In this document: in pieces, positions 34,946 to 47,292 of the stretch
How the letters are laid out: each line of letters opens with the position of its first letter
Position numbering within the stretch: position 1 is the stretch's first letter
From: Linanthus parryae
Taxonomy: Eukaryota > Streptophyta > Magnoliopsida > Ericales > Polemoniaceae
Assembly: GCA_023055425.1 (NCBI GenBank)
Contig: JALGPY010000002.1
Coordinates: 115,952,088-116,016,087 of the forward strand
Length of the DNA: 64,000 nt
Direction: 5' to 3'
The notes under the pieces: model-generated
Seen by the model: only the letters and a program-made list of their open reading frames with translations
The model's database searches: none
What the model was told of the DNA's origin: nothing
Position numbers and translations under genes: made by a program

Positions 34946-37761
34946 TAATTTAACTTTCTAAATTACAAAATTGCCCCTAGAAATTAGATGGGGTATTACA
35001 CATACAATGAACAAACTCATCTCAAAAGACTTGGTGAGAGGATTACTAACCCTTAAATTCAAAGATAATATTTGCAAGGGAAGCACCCAAGGTAAACAGA
35101 CAAGGAGTTCATTCAAGCCAAAGAACTTTTTAAGTACCACTAGACCTGTAGAATTGATGCATATGGAGTTGTGTGGTCCTATGAGAGTTCAAACTCCAAA
35201 AGGTAAGAGATATATGCTTGTTGTGGTAGATGATTACTCTAGATTTACATGGGTTATGTTCACAAGAGATAGATCTGAAGCTTTATCTGAATTCTCAAAG
35301 CTGTGAAAGAGCTTCAAACTTTGAAAAACTTACTTGTTGCATCAATTAGAAGTGATCATGGCAGAGAATTTGATCAGCTTTATTTTGATTTATTTTTTAC
35401 AAAACATGGCATCTCACTCAACATTTCTGCACCTAGAACTTCTCAGCAGAATGGAGTAGTTGAGAGGAAGAATATGACACTTTAAGATATGTCTAGAACC
35501 ATGCTACTTGAAAGTCATTTGCCAAAATATCTTTGGACAGAAGCTATTAACACTGTCAACTATGTGCTAAATAGATGTTTGATCAAACATATTTTGAAGA
35601 AAACTCCATATGAGCTTTTCAAAGGAAGAAAGCCAAGAGTTTCTTATTTTAAGACTTTTGGTTGTACTTGTTATGTGCATAATAATGACAAGAATAATCT
35701 TCGTAAATTTGATGCTAGAAGTGATGAAGGTGTATTTCTTGGTTATTCTCAAACTAGCAAAGCTTATAGAGTTTTGAATAAGAGAACTAAGATTGTAGAG
35801 GAGAGTATTCATGCGTTTTTTTATGAAAGTGTTGATGATTCCTTGAGTAAAAGTTTTCCAGATCTAAATCTGAATAAGTATGAGGTAGACGATGACTATG
35901 AGCAATGAAAAGAAAGCAAAACTAATCTGCAGGAACAGCCAGAAGAATCTCAAAGCTTTGAACATCTTTCTAACTCAAAATCTCAAATCATTGAGACTGA
36001 ACTTCAAGGAACAAAAAGTGCTCCAGCTACTGCATCAAGTTCTCAAAGGTTTGAAAAGATTAATGGAGAACCAGAACCCTGGATACCAAGGAAGAGGTTC
36101 AAATATTTGTCAGCTCATCCAACAGACAGTATCATCTCAGATCCAACAACTGTACATAGACCAGAGGAAAATTAAAGAATTTATGTGCCTTCAGTGCTTT
36201 TGTATCCATGATTGAACCTAAAAATGCAAAGGAGGCACTAGAGGATGCAGATTGGATCATTGCAATGCAGAATAAGCTGAATGAATTTGATTGGAACAAG
36301 GTTTGGAACCTTTTTCCTAGGCCAAAGACTCAATCAGTGATTGGAACCAGATGGGTGTTCAGAAATAAACTTGATGAAAATGGTAAGGTTGTGAGAAAAA
36401 AAGCCAGACTTGTGGCACAGGATTACAATCAAGAAGAATTTATTGATTATGAAGAAACATTTGCTCATGTTGCCAGGTTAGAAGCTATCAGAATACTTCT
36501 TGCATTTGTATCCCATAAACATATTAAGCTTTATCAAATGGATGTCAAGTGTGCTTTTCTAAATGGCCATTTACAAGAAATATATGTTGCTCAACCACCT
36601 AGTTTTGAATATGAAAATTTCCCTGATCATGTTTAAAAATTAGACAAAGCTCTCTATGGGCTTAAGCAAGCTCCAAGGGCTTTGTATGATAGCCTTTCAA
36701 AGTTTTTACTTCAAAACAACTTTTAGAGAGGCCTAGTAGACAAAACTCTTTTTATTAAGAATCATGAGAAAGACATTTTTAGTAGTACAGATCCATGTAG
36801 ATGATATATTATTTGGTGCTACTAATGATGCTCTATAAAAAGAGTTTTCAAGTCTAATTTTCAGGGATTTTGAAATGAGCTCGATGGGAGAACTCAATTT
36901 CTTTCTTGGACTTTATGTACATCAAATGAAGAAAGGAATCTTTGTGCAGCAAGGGAAATATACCAAGGACTTGTTAAACAAGTACAATATGTCTCAGTCC
37001 AAGGTAGTAAAGACCCTTATGAGTTCATCATTATCCTTATACAAGGATACAAATGGTAGGAGTGTGAATCAAAAGGAGTACAGAGGTATGATTGGTTCAC
37101 TATTGTATTTAACTTCTAGTAGATCAGATATTATGTTTAGTATCTGTATGTGTGCAAGATTTCAAGCAGATCATAAGGAAAGCCATTTAGTTGTTGTTAA
37201 GAGGATCTTTAGATATTTGAATGGAACCAAAGACTTCGGGATTTGGTATCCAAGAAGAACTAACTTTTTGTTGAGTGGTTATTCAGATACAGATTTTGCA
37301 GGCTACAAGGTTGACATGAAAAACACTTCAGGGTGTTGTCAATTTCTTGGTTCTTCACTAATTAGTTGGCATTCAAAGAAACAAAATTCAGTGGCCTTGT
37401 CAACTGAAAAGCTGAATATACTGCAGTTGGTGCTTGCTGTTCACAATTACTATGGATTTCTCAACAATTAAGAGATCTTGGATATGATTTCATAAATGTG
37501 CCTATCAACTGTGACAATACCAGTTCTATTTCAATCACAAAGAATTGTGTGCAACACTCCAGAACTAAACATATAGATGCAAGAAACCATTTAATTAGAG
37601 ATCATGCTGATAAAGGTGATGTGTCTTTGTCTTTTATATCTACTGCTAAGCAAGTTGCTGATATCTTCACTAAACATTTGCCACACGAGAGGTTTGCATC
37701 TCCAAGGCTTGAATTGGGTATGCTAAACAAGGATGCATTGGTTTGGGGGAGTATTGGATAA

Positions 37762-38178
37762 TGTATGTGCTTATGTGTTGAAATCTCAAATCCTTGAGAT
37801 CCCACTTTCATATCCTTGAAAGTATGTTTCAAAGCTTTGAAGTTTCTGTGAAACTATGTTGTTCCCCAAAGCTTTGGACTTGTTCGTCAAAGCTTTGGAG
37901 AAAAACTCTCTGTTTTTTCAAAAATTTGGATCACCAAATATTATGCATTATCTTAATATATAATTGTAGAATATTTGATTTACTCAAAATATCACAAAAT
38001 ATCTAAATTATCTTTGTAGATATGTTTTGCATGCAAATCGAAAGAGTCATTTTTAAACATTATTTCTTTCCAACTTATAAGCTTAACTTCAAAGCTTTTC
38101 TCTCCTATTCACTCTAAGTCGCTCTGTCTCTGTATCTCTCTCAATTCTCTCTATCTCTTCTCAAAACCCTAAACCCAA
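37762..38178 (+). other. Copia spacer between pol and the env-like ORF
   Basis: No ORF. Contains three perfect CAAAGCTTTG palindromes (37830, 37867, 37888) and, from about 38098, a CT-rich leader ending in CTAAACCC just before the env-like ATG, like the leader of a subgenomic or spliced mRNA. Confidence 0.6.
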
Positions 38179-38892
38179 ATGAAGTGCAAATCTACTAGAA
38201 TCCAGCAGAAGGCTCAGACTTCAACAATGGGGAAGAAGAGGAGAGCTAACAGAAAGATGGAAATAATTATTTATAATTTAGATAAGACCTAGAGCATTCA
38301 AGAGGCATCTCCTCCTGCCAAAAAGATCAAGAAAGAGAAGGGTGTAGAGGAATCTAGGTCAGGATCACAGGAGGAACAGGAAGAACAGGGAGAAGAAGTG
38401 CAAGAATACAGAAAAAAGAAGGATGATCAGGGTGATCAATCTCAGTCACACATGAAAGGGGGAGAAAAGAAGAAGAAAACAGAAGAAGACAAGAAGAAAG
38501 GCCAAACTCCAAAGAATCAGAAACAAGAGAAGAAGGATGATTAACCTTCAGAAAAGAAGAAGAGAGTCAAGCATAGTGCTGTGAAGGCGAAGAAGAAAGT
38601 TTATGGGCTTGGTAAGCATATACTTACTGAATCTTAGTTTATTAGTCCAGAGGTTAAGAGTTTGTGGATGGATGGATATGCATCATCTAAGATTTCCCAT
38701 TGTAGTATGATTTATGAAGAATTGCTAGATAAACTTGATATAAACTGCATTAGAAAATTGAGAAATTCATCTGTATGGAAGATGTTAAACCCTAGATCTG
38801 CAGCTTACCCTAGGCTAACAGGATTTTTCTATTTAAATTTGGTGCAATGGTGCAAGAAGATGAAGAAAGGTATTTTTAACTTCTCGGGTTGC

Positions 38893-39513
38893 TGATGCGC
38901 AAACTAACGTGCTGTCGCAAGTGTACGAATCTTGTAATACCGGGTGTAATTAGACTCGGGTGATCGTTCCCACGAGGACTATTTCGGGTTTACTCACGTT
39001 GTCAGTTTTGGTTAACCGAGTGTAGTAACAAGGAGGAGTAGGTTGTGATTGCAGTTACTAAACTAAAACAGAAATTAAAAATGTAAACGTAAATTTTTTT
39101 TGTGACGTTTTCTGAAATAAGTTGAATCGGTTGTTACAATAATAGATGAGAACTAGGCTCCGGGATAGATTTCAGTTTTACGCTCGATTATGAAAACACT
39201 CAGCAGTTTCGATATCTGTGCAACGTACCAGTTGTGCAGTGACTTTTCAGATTCCACACGTAATCCCGATCCTGCAGACTTTCGGATTCTTGTTAAGCTT
39301 CCTAAATCTGCAGTCTCGGTCTAAGCCTGTTAGGGTTTCTAACCTTTCCGAATGGCCCGGGTCAAATTCTCTAACAGTTGGTCTCACGTTTTTCAATGCT
39401 AGCCCTATCTCCCTTTCTCTGGTCGGTCTATCAGGGTAAGGTACTAAATCCTGACTTTTCTTCCTAACCCTAACTTGACGTTTTCACCTACAAGCTCGGG
39501 TCTATAGCACTCC
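38893..39513 (-). repeat. Truncated 3' LTR of Athila element A
   Basis: Matches the reverse complement of the last 620 bp or so of the LTR at 59661-61201, less a 20-bp or so gap near 39163. It joins directly to sequence equivalent to element B position about 51370, marking a large internal deletion. Confidence 0.85.
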
Positions 39514-40260
39514 TGACTTTTCTTCCCTTGTACGGTTTTTGCTAGTTCTTGCTCTAACACCTTCGAATCGGCACTTTTCCTCAAGAACACACCACTTTTA
39601 GATGGAAATTTCCCGCTCGAGTTTTGCTTGTTTCTGGATTTTGATGGATGAAACTTGCTCTTTGCGACGAGGGGATTCCAGAAATGTGCCCGGATTTTGA
39701 TTCGGATGTCCGAAGCAAAATTCGCGTTCTTCAAGTGGGAGAAAATGGAGGAAGAGAGAGAGAGGAAGGTGCCAACAATGGAGGTGGCCGGCCTCCTTCC
39801 TCTCTTATAACCCTAATGATGCAAAATGACCAAAATGCCCTTCGGGTTTTGAAAAAATTACATATATTTTTTTTCTTTCTGCCTACGTATATGTGCAATA
39901 CTGCGTATATACTCAATCAGAAATCAAAAAGAAAACAAAAAAAAATAAAAAAATTAGCCCCTGGTTGCGTATGTACGCAGGGCTGCGTATATACACAACC
40001 AGCAGCTTATTTTTTTTTTTTTTTTTTTCAAATTGTCTCTCTTCCTCTGTTTTCCCGGTTCTGGCTGTTTTGAATTCAGCTGTATCTGCACATTCTCAAA
40101 TTCAAAGTCAAAAACCCGCTCATCTCGCCACTCTCGGAAATTCAGAACTGAACATAACAACGTAATAAAATAATAAAAATAAATTAATTAACGATTAATT
40201 TGGGTTGCCTCCCAAACAGCGCCTTGTGATTTACGGTCGACGGCCCGACCTTGTTACCTC
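39514..40260 (-). other. Post-pol non-coding region of element A
   Basis: Collinear with 50563-51375 of element B on the opposite strand. It keeps degraded GCGTATATACGC palindromes near 39905-40000, the GGGAGGCAACCCAA segment just after pol and T/A runs. No ORF with an ATG start. Confidence 0.75.
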
Positions 40261-43200
40261 TTACGGGTCATCAAAATAGACCGGGTCTATTTTGACAAAT
40301 TCGGCGGTCTCGAGATACGGCTTGATCCGATTCCCGTTCACCCTGAAATTGGACTTATCTTTTGGATTCTCCAGCTCGAATGCTCCCCATGCAAAAATCT
40401 GCTTGATGATGAACGGGCCCGACCAACGAGACGTCAGCTTTCCCAGAAAAAACCGCATCCGGGTATTGTAGAGAAGCACTTTGTCGCCTTCGTTAAACTG
40501 CTTTGGCGTGATACGGTGATCATGCCACTTCTTCGTCTTCTCTTTGTAAATTTTGGCGCTCTCGAAAGCCGTTCTGCGGAATTCCTCTAATTCCAGCAGT
40601 GCCATCTTCCTCTTATCTCCTGCTAGATTCTGGTCCAAGTTGAGCAGTTTGATGGCCCAATACGCCTTGTGCTCCAATTCCACCGGTAAGTGACACGCTT
40701 TCCCAAACAAAAGCTGGTATGGTGACATACCCAGCGGTGTTTTGAAAGCAGTCCTGTAGGCCCAAAGCGCATCGTCCAGTCTGACGGACCAATCCTTTCG
40801 GCCGAGATTCACTGTTTTCTCGAGTATGCTCTTGATCCCTCGATTCGAAACCTCGGCTTGCCCGTTTGTCTGCGGATGGTAGGGTAACGAGACTTTATGA
40901 ACTGACACGCCGTATTGTTTCAGAACTTTCGCAAAGACTCGTATGATGAAGTGAGAGCCCTCATCACTAATCATTGCCCTGGGAGTCCCGAAACGAGTGA
41001 AAATGTTACGTTTCAGAAAACGCTCAACGATAGCTGCATCGTTTTTCTGACACGCGATCGCTTCGATCCACTTCGTCACATAATCTACTGCCAGCAGAAT
41101 GTAGAGGTTACCCATGGATGACGGGAATGGTCCCATAAAGTCAATTCCCCATACATCAAAAGGCTCTACTTCCTGCCACACGGTCATCGGCATCTCGTCC
41201 CGATGTGACGTGTTTCCTGTCCTCTGGCATCTATCACATCCCTGCACATAGTCGTGACAATCCTTGAAGATTGTCGGCCAGAAAAAACGGACTGCAGTAT
41301 TTTATGAGCTGTACGCGTTCCCCCAAAATGACCCCCACACTGTGATGAGTGACAGTGTCTGATCACGTTCCAGGCCTCGTGGGTCGGGATACACCTTCTC
41401 AGGATGTTATCGGCCCCCTGTTTGAATAAGTACGGGTCATCCCAGAAATACTGTCGACTTTCGGAAACGAACTTTTTCCGCTGAGACGGGGTGAGATCCT
41501 CGGGAAGCGTGCCAGTTACCAAGTAATTGGCTATGGCATAGTACCACGGTCTCCCGATTTTCACTGCCATGATGTATTCGTCCGGGAAGTTTTCCTTGAT
41601 CGGTATCGGGTCCACCTTCACATTCTCAAGTCTGGATAGGTGATCCGCTACCACGTTCTCAACTCCCTTCTTGTCCCAGATTTCCACGTCGAATTCCTGC
41701 ATCAGTAGTACCCACCTCAACAGTCTCGGTTTCGCGTCCTTCTTGTCCAGCAGGTATTTCAGGGCACTATGGTCGGTAAAAACGATAACTTTTGACCCGA
41801 CCAAATAGGGCCTGAATTTGTCCAGGGCATACACCACGGCCAGCAGTTCCTTTTCTGTCGTGCCATAGTTGAGCTGGGCATCGTTGAGTACCCGGCTCGC
41901 ATAATAAATGACGTGGCAGACTTTATCCTTTCGCTGCCCCAAAACTGCCCCGATTGCGTAGTCGCTGGCGTCACACATAAGCTCAAACGGGAGCGACCAA
42001 TCCGGCGTAGTTATAACAGGGGCTGTGGTCATCTTCTCTTTCAAATGGTCAAAAGCCTGCCGACATGCTGCATCGAAATCAAAGGGTACGTCTTTTCCGA
42101 GTAAAGCGCAGAGTGGCTTTGTGATTTTGGAAAAATCTTTGATGAACCTTCGGTAAAATCCTGCATGTCCCAGAAAACTTTTGATCGCCCTTACGTTCCT
42201 CGGGTATGGAAGCTGCTTTATCACCTCGATCTTAGCCCTGTCCACCTCGATTCCCTTGCTGGAAATTCTGTGACCCAACACGATCCCCTCGGTGACCATA
42301 AAGTGGCACTTTTCCCAATTGAGCACCAAATTTGCCTTCTTGCATCGGATCAGAACCTGACCCAAATGGAACAGGCAGTCATCGAAACTGTCCCCGAACA
42401 GTGAAAATTCGTCCATGAAGACCTCTAGATTTTTCTCGATCAGGTCGGAAAAAATCGCCATCATACATCTCTGGAACGTGGCAGGAGCGTTACACAATCC
42501 GAACGGCATGCGCCGAAACGCGAACGTACCGTATGGGCAGGTGAACGTCGTCTTTTCCTGATCTTCTGGGGCTACGCAAATCTGGTTGTACCCGGAATAC
42601 CCGTCCAGAAAACAGTAATAGGCGTGGTGGGCGAGCCGGTCCAGCATCTAGTCCATGAATGGTAGTGGGAAGTGGTCTTTCAGTGTTGCGTCGTTTAGCC
42701 TCCGATAGTCCATGCAGATCCGCCAGCCTGTAACGGTGCGCTGCGCAATCTGCTCCTGGTCGTTATTCTGCACCACCGTAATACCCCCCTTTTTGGGCAC
42801 GCACTGGACTGGGCTGATCCACGTGCTGTCCGATATGGGGTATATGATTCCCGCTTCCAGCCACTTCGTGACCTCTTTTCGCACAACGTCCTTCATGTTC
42901 GGATTCAGTCTCCGCTGGGGCTGAATCACCGGTTTCTTGCCCTCTTCAATTCGGATCTTGTGCATGCAATAGGAGGGGCTGATCCCCTTGATATCTGCAA
43001 TCGTCCAGGCGATTGCTTCCTTATGCTCTCGCAATACTTACAGCAGTTTTTGCTCCTGTTCCTGAGATAAACGAGACGAAACAATTACGGGAAGAGTACT
43101 ATTTTCACCAATGTACGCATACCTGAGATGGCTCGGGAGCGGTTTCAGCTCCATTGCGGGTGGCTCCTTGAGTGACGGGACCAGAATCATCTTTTGCCGA

Positions 43201-43316
43201 CCGTCTTCGTCCCGGTGTAAAGTGGTCCAGTCCTCGGCTCTCATGGCGTGTTCGCACCGAGTCTTCTCCTTTTCTTTCCCGTACATGCTGTCGATCTCTT
43301 CCCACAATTGGTCCAT
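40261..43316 (-). pseudogene. Athila A pol (RT, RNase H, integrase), 3' part of the split gene
   Basis: Reads from 43316 ([12 protein letters not shown]) to 40261. Stop TAA near 43036, stop TAG near 42648, frameshift near 41300. [21 protein letters not shown]; the active site reads FMDE rather than FMDD (42399-42415), so it would be dead even without the stops. RNase [15 protein letters not shown]. Integrase: [30 protein letters not shown]. The order PR-RT-RH-IN is that of Ty3-gypsy. Confidence 0.9.
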
Positions 43317-43727
43317 TGATAACGCCCAATTAGGGGTTATCTTTTATCCTGATTTCACGAGTATTTGTGTCGGAATTAGCGGTTTTTGCCGGAAAATGCC
43401 TTAGAATGCCTCGGGAATCTAGAACGAGACGTTTATTTGTACTTGCTGGATTTCTGCTTATTTCTTGCTATATTTGGATATGATCGCGGGTTTTTGTTCG
43501 TGTTGCCTTTTCAAGAACAGGTTCGGGAGGTGCATCTGGAAGCGTGTCGGGACCAAGCCGGGACCGTCTCGGGAAACGTGCACAAAACCGGGACACGACG
43601 GAAACACGGAAAAGCAGGAGAACACCGAAGAGGCAAACTGGGAGCGTCAGGCAGAAGAGTGGGACCCAGGGGACCAAACCTGGCCCACCAAAGGACCAAG
43701 TGGGGCCCACATCTCCACCCCCTGCCT

Positions 43728-43882
43728 GCGTATATACGCAGGCCTGCGTATATACGCAGCCTTGCGTATATAAGCAGGCAGGGAGGGAGATGGGGGTTGT
43801 TGGTTGGGCCCTGGTTGCGTATATACGCAACCCTGCGTATATACGCAACCCTGCGTATATACGCAACCCTGCGTATATACGC
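43728..43882. repeat. 18-bp tandem arrays built on the palindrome GCGTATATACGC
   Basis: Perfect copies at 43728, 43746, 43817, 43835, 43853 and 43871; a variant (..AAGC) at 43764. The starts are exactly 18 bp apart within each block. The core contains TATATA and can form a hairpin or cruciform. Confidence 0.95.
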
Positions 43883-43967
43883 AGCCAGTTTTGACTTTTT
43901 GGTCAAAGACGGTGGACCGATGGCAGATTCCGTAATTTCGGGCACAAGCGTTTTCGGGAAACAGCAC

Positions 43968-43975
43968 TATTTAAA
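43968..43975 (+). promoter_or_regulatory. TATA-like box of the element B LTR promoter
   Basis: TATTTAAA in CACTATTTAAAGACTCG, the only good TATA-like site at a suitable place in the LTR (about 650 bp in). Conserved in the 3' LTR. Confidence 0.55.
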
Positions 43976-44002
43976 GACTCGTCCAGACTCGTTTTGAAGA
44001 CA

Positions 44003-44106
44003 CGGAGACACAGCACAATTCTCAGCACAACCGAAGGGCAAGTCAGAGCATTCACGGAGACACAGCACAATTCTCAGCACAACCGAAGGGCAAGTCAGAG
44101 CATTCA
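44003..44106. repeat. 52-bp tandem duplication in the element B LTR
   Basis: CGGAGACACAGCAC starts at 44003 and 44055, with the next partial start at 44107. Two copies in both LTRs of B, one copy in element A (about 60550-60605), so the duplication arose in B's lineage before its last insertion. Confidence 0.9.
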
Positions 44107-45012
44107 CGGAGAGCACGAAAGCGCGATTCGAGATTCGAAGACTTAGTTTGATTTCGTTCTCTCTCTTTATATTCACAAACTGCGTTTTGTACTATGTCTA
44201 GTCGTAGCTAAACTTTTCACCTAGGTTCTCGGTGAACCTAGGGTTTCGTACTCAGATTTTATGATTACTACGTTTATGGATTCATGATGATTATCTTAAT
44301 TCAGCAAGTTGTATCTGTTATTCTGGTTTTGATTATTATCGTATATGCATGATAGGATTGATCACCCAGGATTTCTATAGATCCGAGCTTGTAGGTGAAA
44401 ACGTCAAGTTAGGGTTAGGAAGAAAAACCGGGATTTAGTACCTTACCCTGATAGACCGACCAGAGAAAGGGAGATAGGGCTAGCATCGAAAAACGTGAGA
44501 CCAACTGTTAGAGAATTTGACCCGGGCCATTAGGACAGGTTAGAAACCCTAACAGGATTATACCGAGACTGCAGACTTAGGCAGCTTAACAAGAATCCGA
44601 AAGTCTGCAGGATCGGGATTACGTGTGGAATCTGAAAAGTCACTGCACAACTGGTACGTTGCACAGATATCGAAACTGCTGAGTGCTTTCATAATCGAAC
44701 GTAAAACTGAAATCTGTAGAAACCCTAGGGGATCCTGGAGCCTAGTCTTCATCTATTATCGTTACAACCGATTCAGCTTATTTCAGAAAACGTCACAAAA
44801 AATATTTACGTTTACATTTTTAATTTCTGTTTTTAGTTTAGTCACTACAATCACAACCTACTCCTCCTTGTTACTGCACTCGGTTAACCAAAACTGACAA
44901 CGTAAGTAAACCCGAAACAGTCCTCGTGGGAACGATAATCCGAGTCTAATTGCACCCGGTACTACAAGATTCGTACACTTGCGATAGCACGTTAGTTTGC
45001 GCATCAAGTTTT

Positions 45013-45030
45013 TGGCGCCGTTGCCGGGGA
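45013..45030 (+). other. Primer binding site of Athila element B
   Basis: TGGCGCCGTTGCCGGGGA, the standard Athila PBS (usually taken as complementary to the 3' end of tRNA-Asp), 6 bp after the LTR. Confidence 0.9.
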
Positions 45031-45152
45031 CTTTTTAGGGTCTATTCAGTAGTCAGAATTAGTTTTCTGAGTTTTTATTTATTTTCAGTTTTGTTATCTT
45101 TCTTTTTATCTCACTGCGTTTTTGAATCTGCGTTTTCAGGACTGTTTAGTTG

Positions 45153-47258
45153 ATGCCCAGATTGCCTCGCGATTTGGTGACACCACTCGACAACCCGGAA
45201 AAACTGTATACCGAACAGAACCGCAGAAACCGAGAAAGCAGGATGGCAACCAACCAGAGAGATCCACCCGAGAACACCAAAGCCGGTGGACAGGAACGAG
45301 AGACACGTACCCCAGCCCAGATGGCGCGGTACATTGAGGAGCTTGTCACAGCGGGACTTGCTGCCCGAAGCAACCAGAGAACATATAAACGATCTGGGAA
45401 GGCGTTGGTGGAAAATTTCGAAGTCCCCACCGGGGGGCATGAGCGAGCTATTGTGGTGCCCGAGATCACCGACGAGCACTTTGACATCAAACCATCCACC
45501 ATCCAGACGGTACAAACTCTCTGCCCGTTTCATGGCAGGGCCGACGAAGACCCGAACGATTTTATCGGGAAATTCGAAGATTACTGCAACAAGGTCAGAT
45601 ACAAGGGGGTAGAAGCAGAGGCACTCATGTTGATCTTATTTCCGTACTGTCTTTATGGAGTAGCCAAAGACTGGCTTGAATCCCGACCACCCCGATCCAT
45701 CACCACATGGGAGGAGTGTGTCACGGATTTTCTGGCAAAGTTCTATCCAGCCTCCCGAGTCATACAGTTACAGAGCGAGATCCTGTCATTCAGACAGAAG
45801 ATGGGGGAGACGGTGGTGGACGCATGGGACATGCTCATGAGATTGGTCAAACGGTGCCCGAACCACGGTTTTGGAGACGCAAAAATCCTGCAGGTTTTCT
45901 ACCATGCCCTAGACAGGGAGAACGCCGACAGGATTGACAGAGAGGCCGGAGGAAACTTCTTGTATCACGTGGACAAAGAAGGTGCGTATGAGCTGATGAA
46001 GCAGTTGGCCAAGCAGGACACCCGACTGTTTGACGATCGCAGGATGGCGGCTAGAGCCGAACCTGCAGAGGATGACCGTATAGACAACCTGGCCAAGATC
46101 GTTCACGACTTGGTCAAGAAAGTCTACTCGGATAAGAAGACTGTTGCAGCAGTCGAGGAACCGGATCTGGACACAGCCATTGAGGAGCTAAGGACCGAAG
46201 ATACCAATTACGTACAGCAGCAGTGGGACCCGAGCCGGTACCGACCGGGCACGAGAGACCATCCCGGGTTTCGGTACGGAAACCCGAACGCAGCAGTTTA
46301 TGCACCGGGATTCCAGCACAGGCCACCAGCTCAGCAGGCTGCCCCGGCCCCGCAAGCTCAGTCAGTCCCATCCGCACAGCAGTACGACGCTCAGATGAAA
46401 GAGATCAAGTCCATGTTCCAGACTATGGAGTCCCGGTTCAAGCACATGGACACCTTGACGGCAGATATGCAGACAACCAAAACGTCACTGCGCGCTTTGG
46501 AAGTACAGGTGGGGCAGTTAGCACAGCAGCTAACGGAGAGACAGCCAGGAAACCTACCCTCAAACACAGTAAACAATCCACGGGCTCAGATCAATTCTAT
46601 CTCCACTCGGAGTGGATTGGCACTGCAGGATCCACCGTATCCTAGCCACGCACGTGCAGAAAATTCGAAAGAAGTAGAACGCAACTTGTCGGGCCAGGAT
46701 AACAGCACAGTCGACCGCCCCCAGCCGAAGGGCTCGGTTGAGCAGGATGTAGTGCAGAACGAGACAGGTGCAGAAACTGTACCCGTCTCCAAGGAGGTCC
46801 CGTACCCCTTGCGAACACGAAAGAGGGATGACAGCAAGGACTACGCCAGGTTTCTCGAGATGTTCAAGCAGCTGCAGATTAACATACCTTTTGCTGAGGC
46901 TTTGGCTAAGATGCCCACTTACGCCAAATTCCTCAAGGACATCTTGTATGGGAGGAGGCGAATGAGCGATTTCGAGACCATAAACTTGACGGCAGAAGTG
47001 AGCAATTGTGTGAAGAATGGGCTACCGAGGAAGAGAAAGGATCCTGGCAGTTTCGTCATACCGGTCACCCTAGGTAACGCTTACACAGGAAAGGCTCTGT
47101 GTGACCTAGGAGCCAGCATCAACCTACTGCCGCTGACGATTTTCAAGAGTTTGAAAGTCGGTGAACCCCGACCCACCAGAATCATGCTGCAGATGGCAGA
47201 CAGGTCCGTAAAACAGGCCTACGGGGTTATCGAGGATATTCTGGTCAAGGTTTGGTGA
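45153..47258 (+). CDS. Athila B gag plus protease (first part of gag-pol)
   Basis: ATG at 45153 (MPRLPRDLV); open to a TGA at 47256-47258, which is reached only because of an extra base near 47250. A retrotransposon gag domain lies at about residues 120-270 ([38 protein letters not shown]), then a Pro/Gln-rich spacer and a coiled region near 410-460. The protease has [12 protein letters not shown] near 47101-47130, with the DLGAS form usual in Athila. Gag would form the particle; the protease cuts the polyprotein. No CCHC knuckle is evident. The matching gag in element A has stops. Confidence 0.9.
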   Translation: MPRLPRDLVTPLDNPEKLYTEQNRRNRESRMATNQRDPPENTKAGGQERETRTPAQMARYIEELVTAGLAARSNQRTYKRSGKALVENFEVPTGGHERAIVVPEITDEHFDIKPSTIQTVQTLCPFHGRADEDPNDFIGKFEDYCNKVRYKGVEAEALMLILFPYCLYGVAKDWLESRPPRSITTWEECVTDFLAKFYPASRVIQLQSEILSFRQKMGETVVDAWDMLMRLVKRCPNHGFGDAKILQVFYHALDRENADRIDREAGGNFLYHVDKEGAYELMKQLAKQDTRLFDDRRMAARAEPAEDDRIDNLAKIVHDLVKKVYSDKKTVAAVEEPDLDTAIEELRTEDTNYVQQQWDPSRYRPGTRDHPGFRYGNPNAAVYAPGFQHRPPAQQAAPAPQAQSVPSAQQYDAQMKEIKSMFQTMESRFKHMDTLTADMQTTKTSLRALEVQVGQLAQQLTERQPGNLPSNTVNNPRAQINSISTRSGLALQDPPYPSHARAENSKEVERNLSGQDNSTVDRPQPKGSVEQDVVQNETGAETVPVSKEVPYPLRTRKRDDSKDYARFLEMFKQLQINIPFAEALAKMPTYAKFLKDILYGRRRMSDFETINLTAEVSNCVKNGLPRKRKDPGSFVIPVTLGNAYTGKALCDLGASINLLPLTIFKSLKVGEPRPTRIMLQMADRSVKQAYGVIEDILVKVW

Positions 47259-47292
47259 GCTTATTTTTCCGGCAGATTTCGTCATCCTGGAC

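Larger units (their letters stand above)
32101..35000 (-). repeat. 5' LTR (in element sense) of the Tekay-derived element
   Basis: 2900 bp, collinear with the partner LTR but lacking about 180 bp near 33480 and with shorter microsatellites. On - a TATA box (CCTATATAACC, about 34579-34588) lies about 415 bp after the LTR start, a suitable promoter position. Confidence 0.85.
43317..45006 (+). repeat. 5' LTR of Athila element B
   Basis: Contains seven GCGTATATACGC units (one variant) in two 18-bp arrays (43728-43775, 43817-43882), a TATA-like TATTTAAA at 43968-43975 and a 52-bp tandem duplication (44003-44106). The open frames at 43386-43997 that spell RIYA/AYIR/VYTQ repeats are translations of the palindrome array, not genes. 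Confidence 0.93.

Noticed and set aside
43728..43882. CRISPR-like regular repeats (18-bp spacing); also the 39-bp arrays at 29204 and 32816.
   Set aside because: There are no unique spacers, the units are directly tandem, they lie in LTRs and the DNA is plant nuclear.
43386..43997. Open frames with repeated RIYA/AYIR/VYTQ peptides on both strands (also 55561-56153 and 60520-61132).
   Set aside because: The peptides are just translations of the GCGTATATACGC arrays in the LTR; the same array gives open frames in several phases on both strands.
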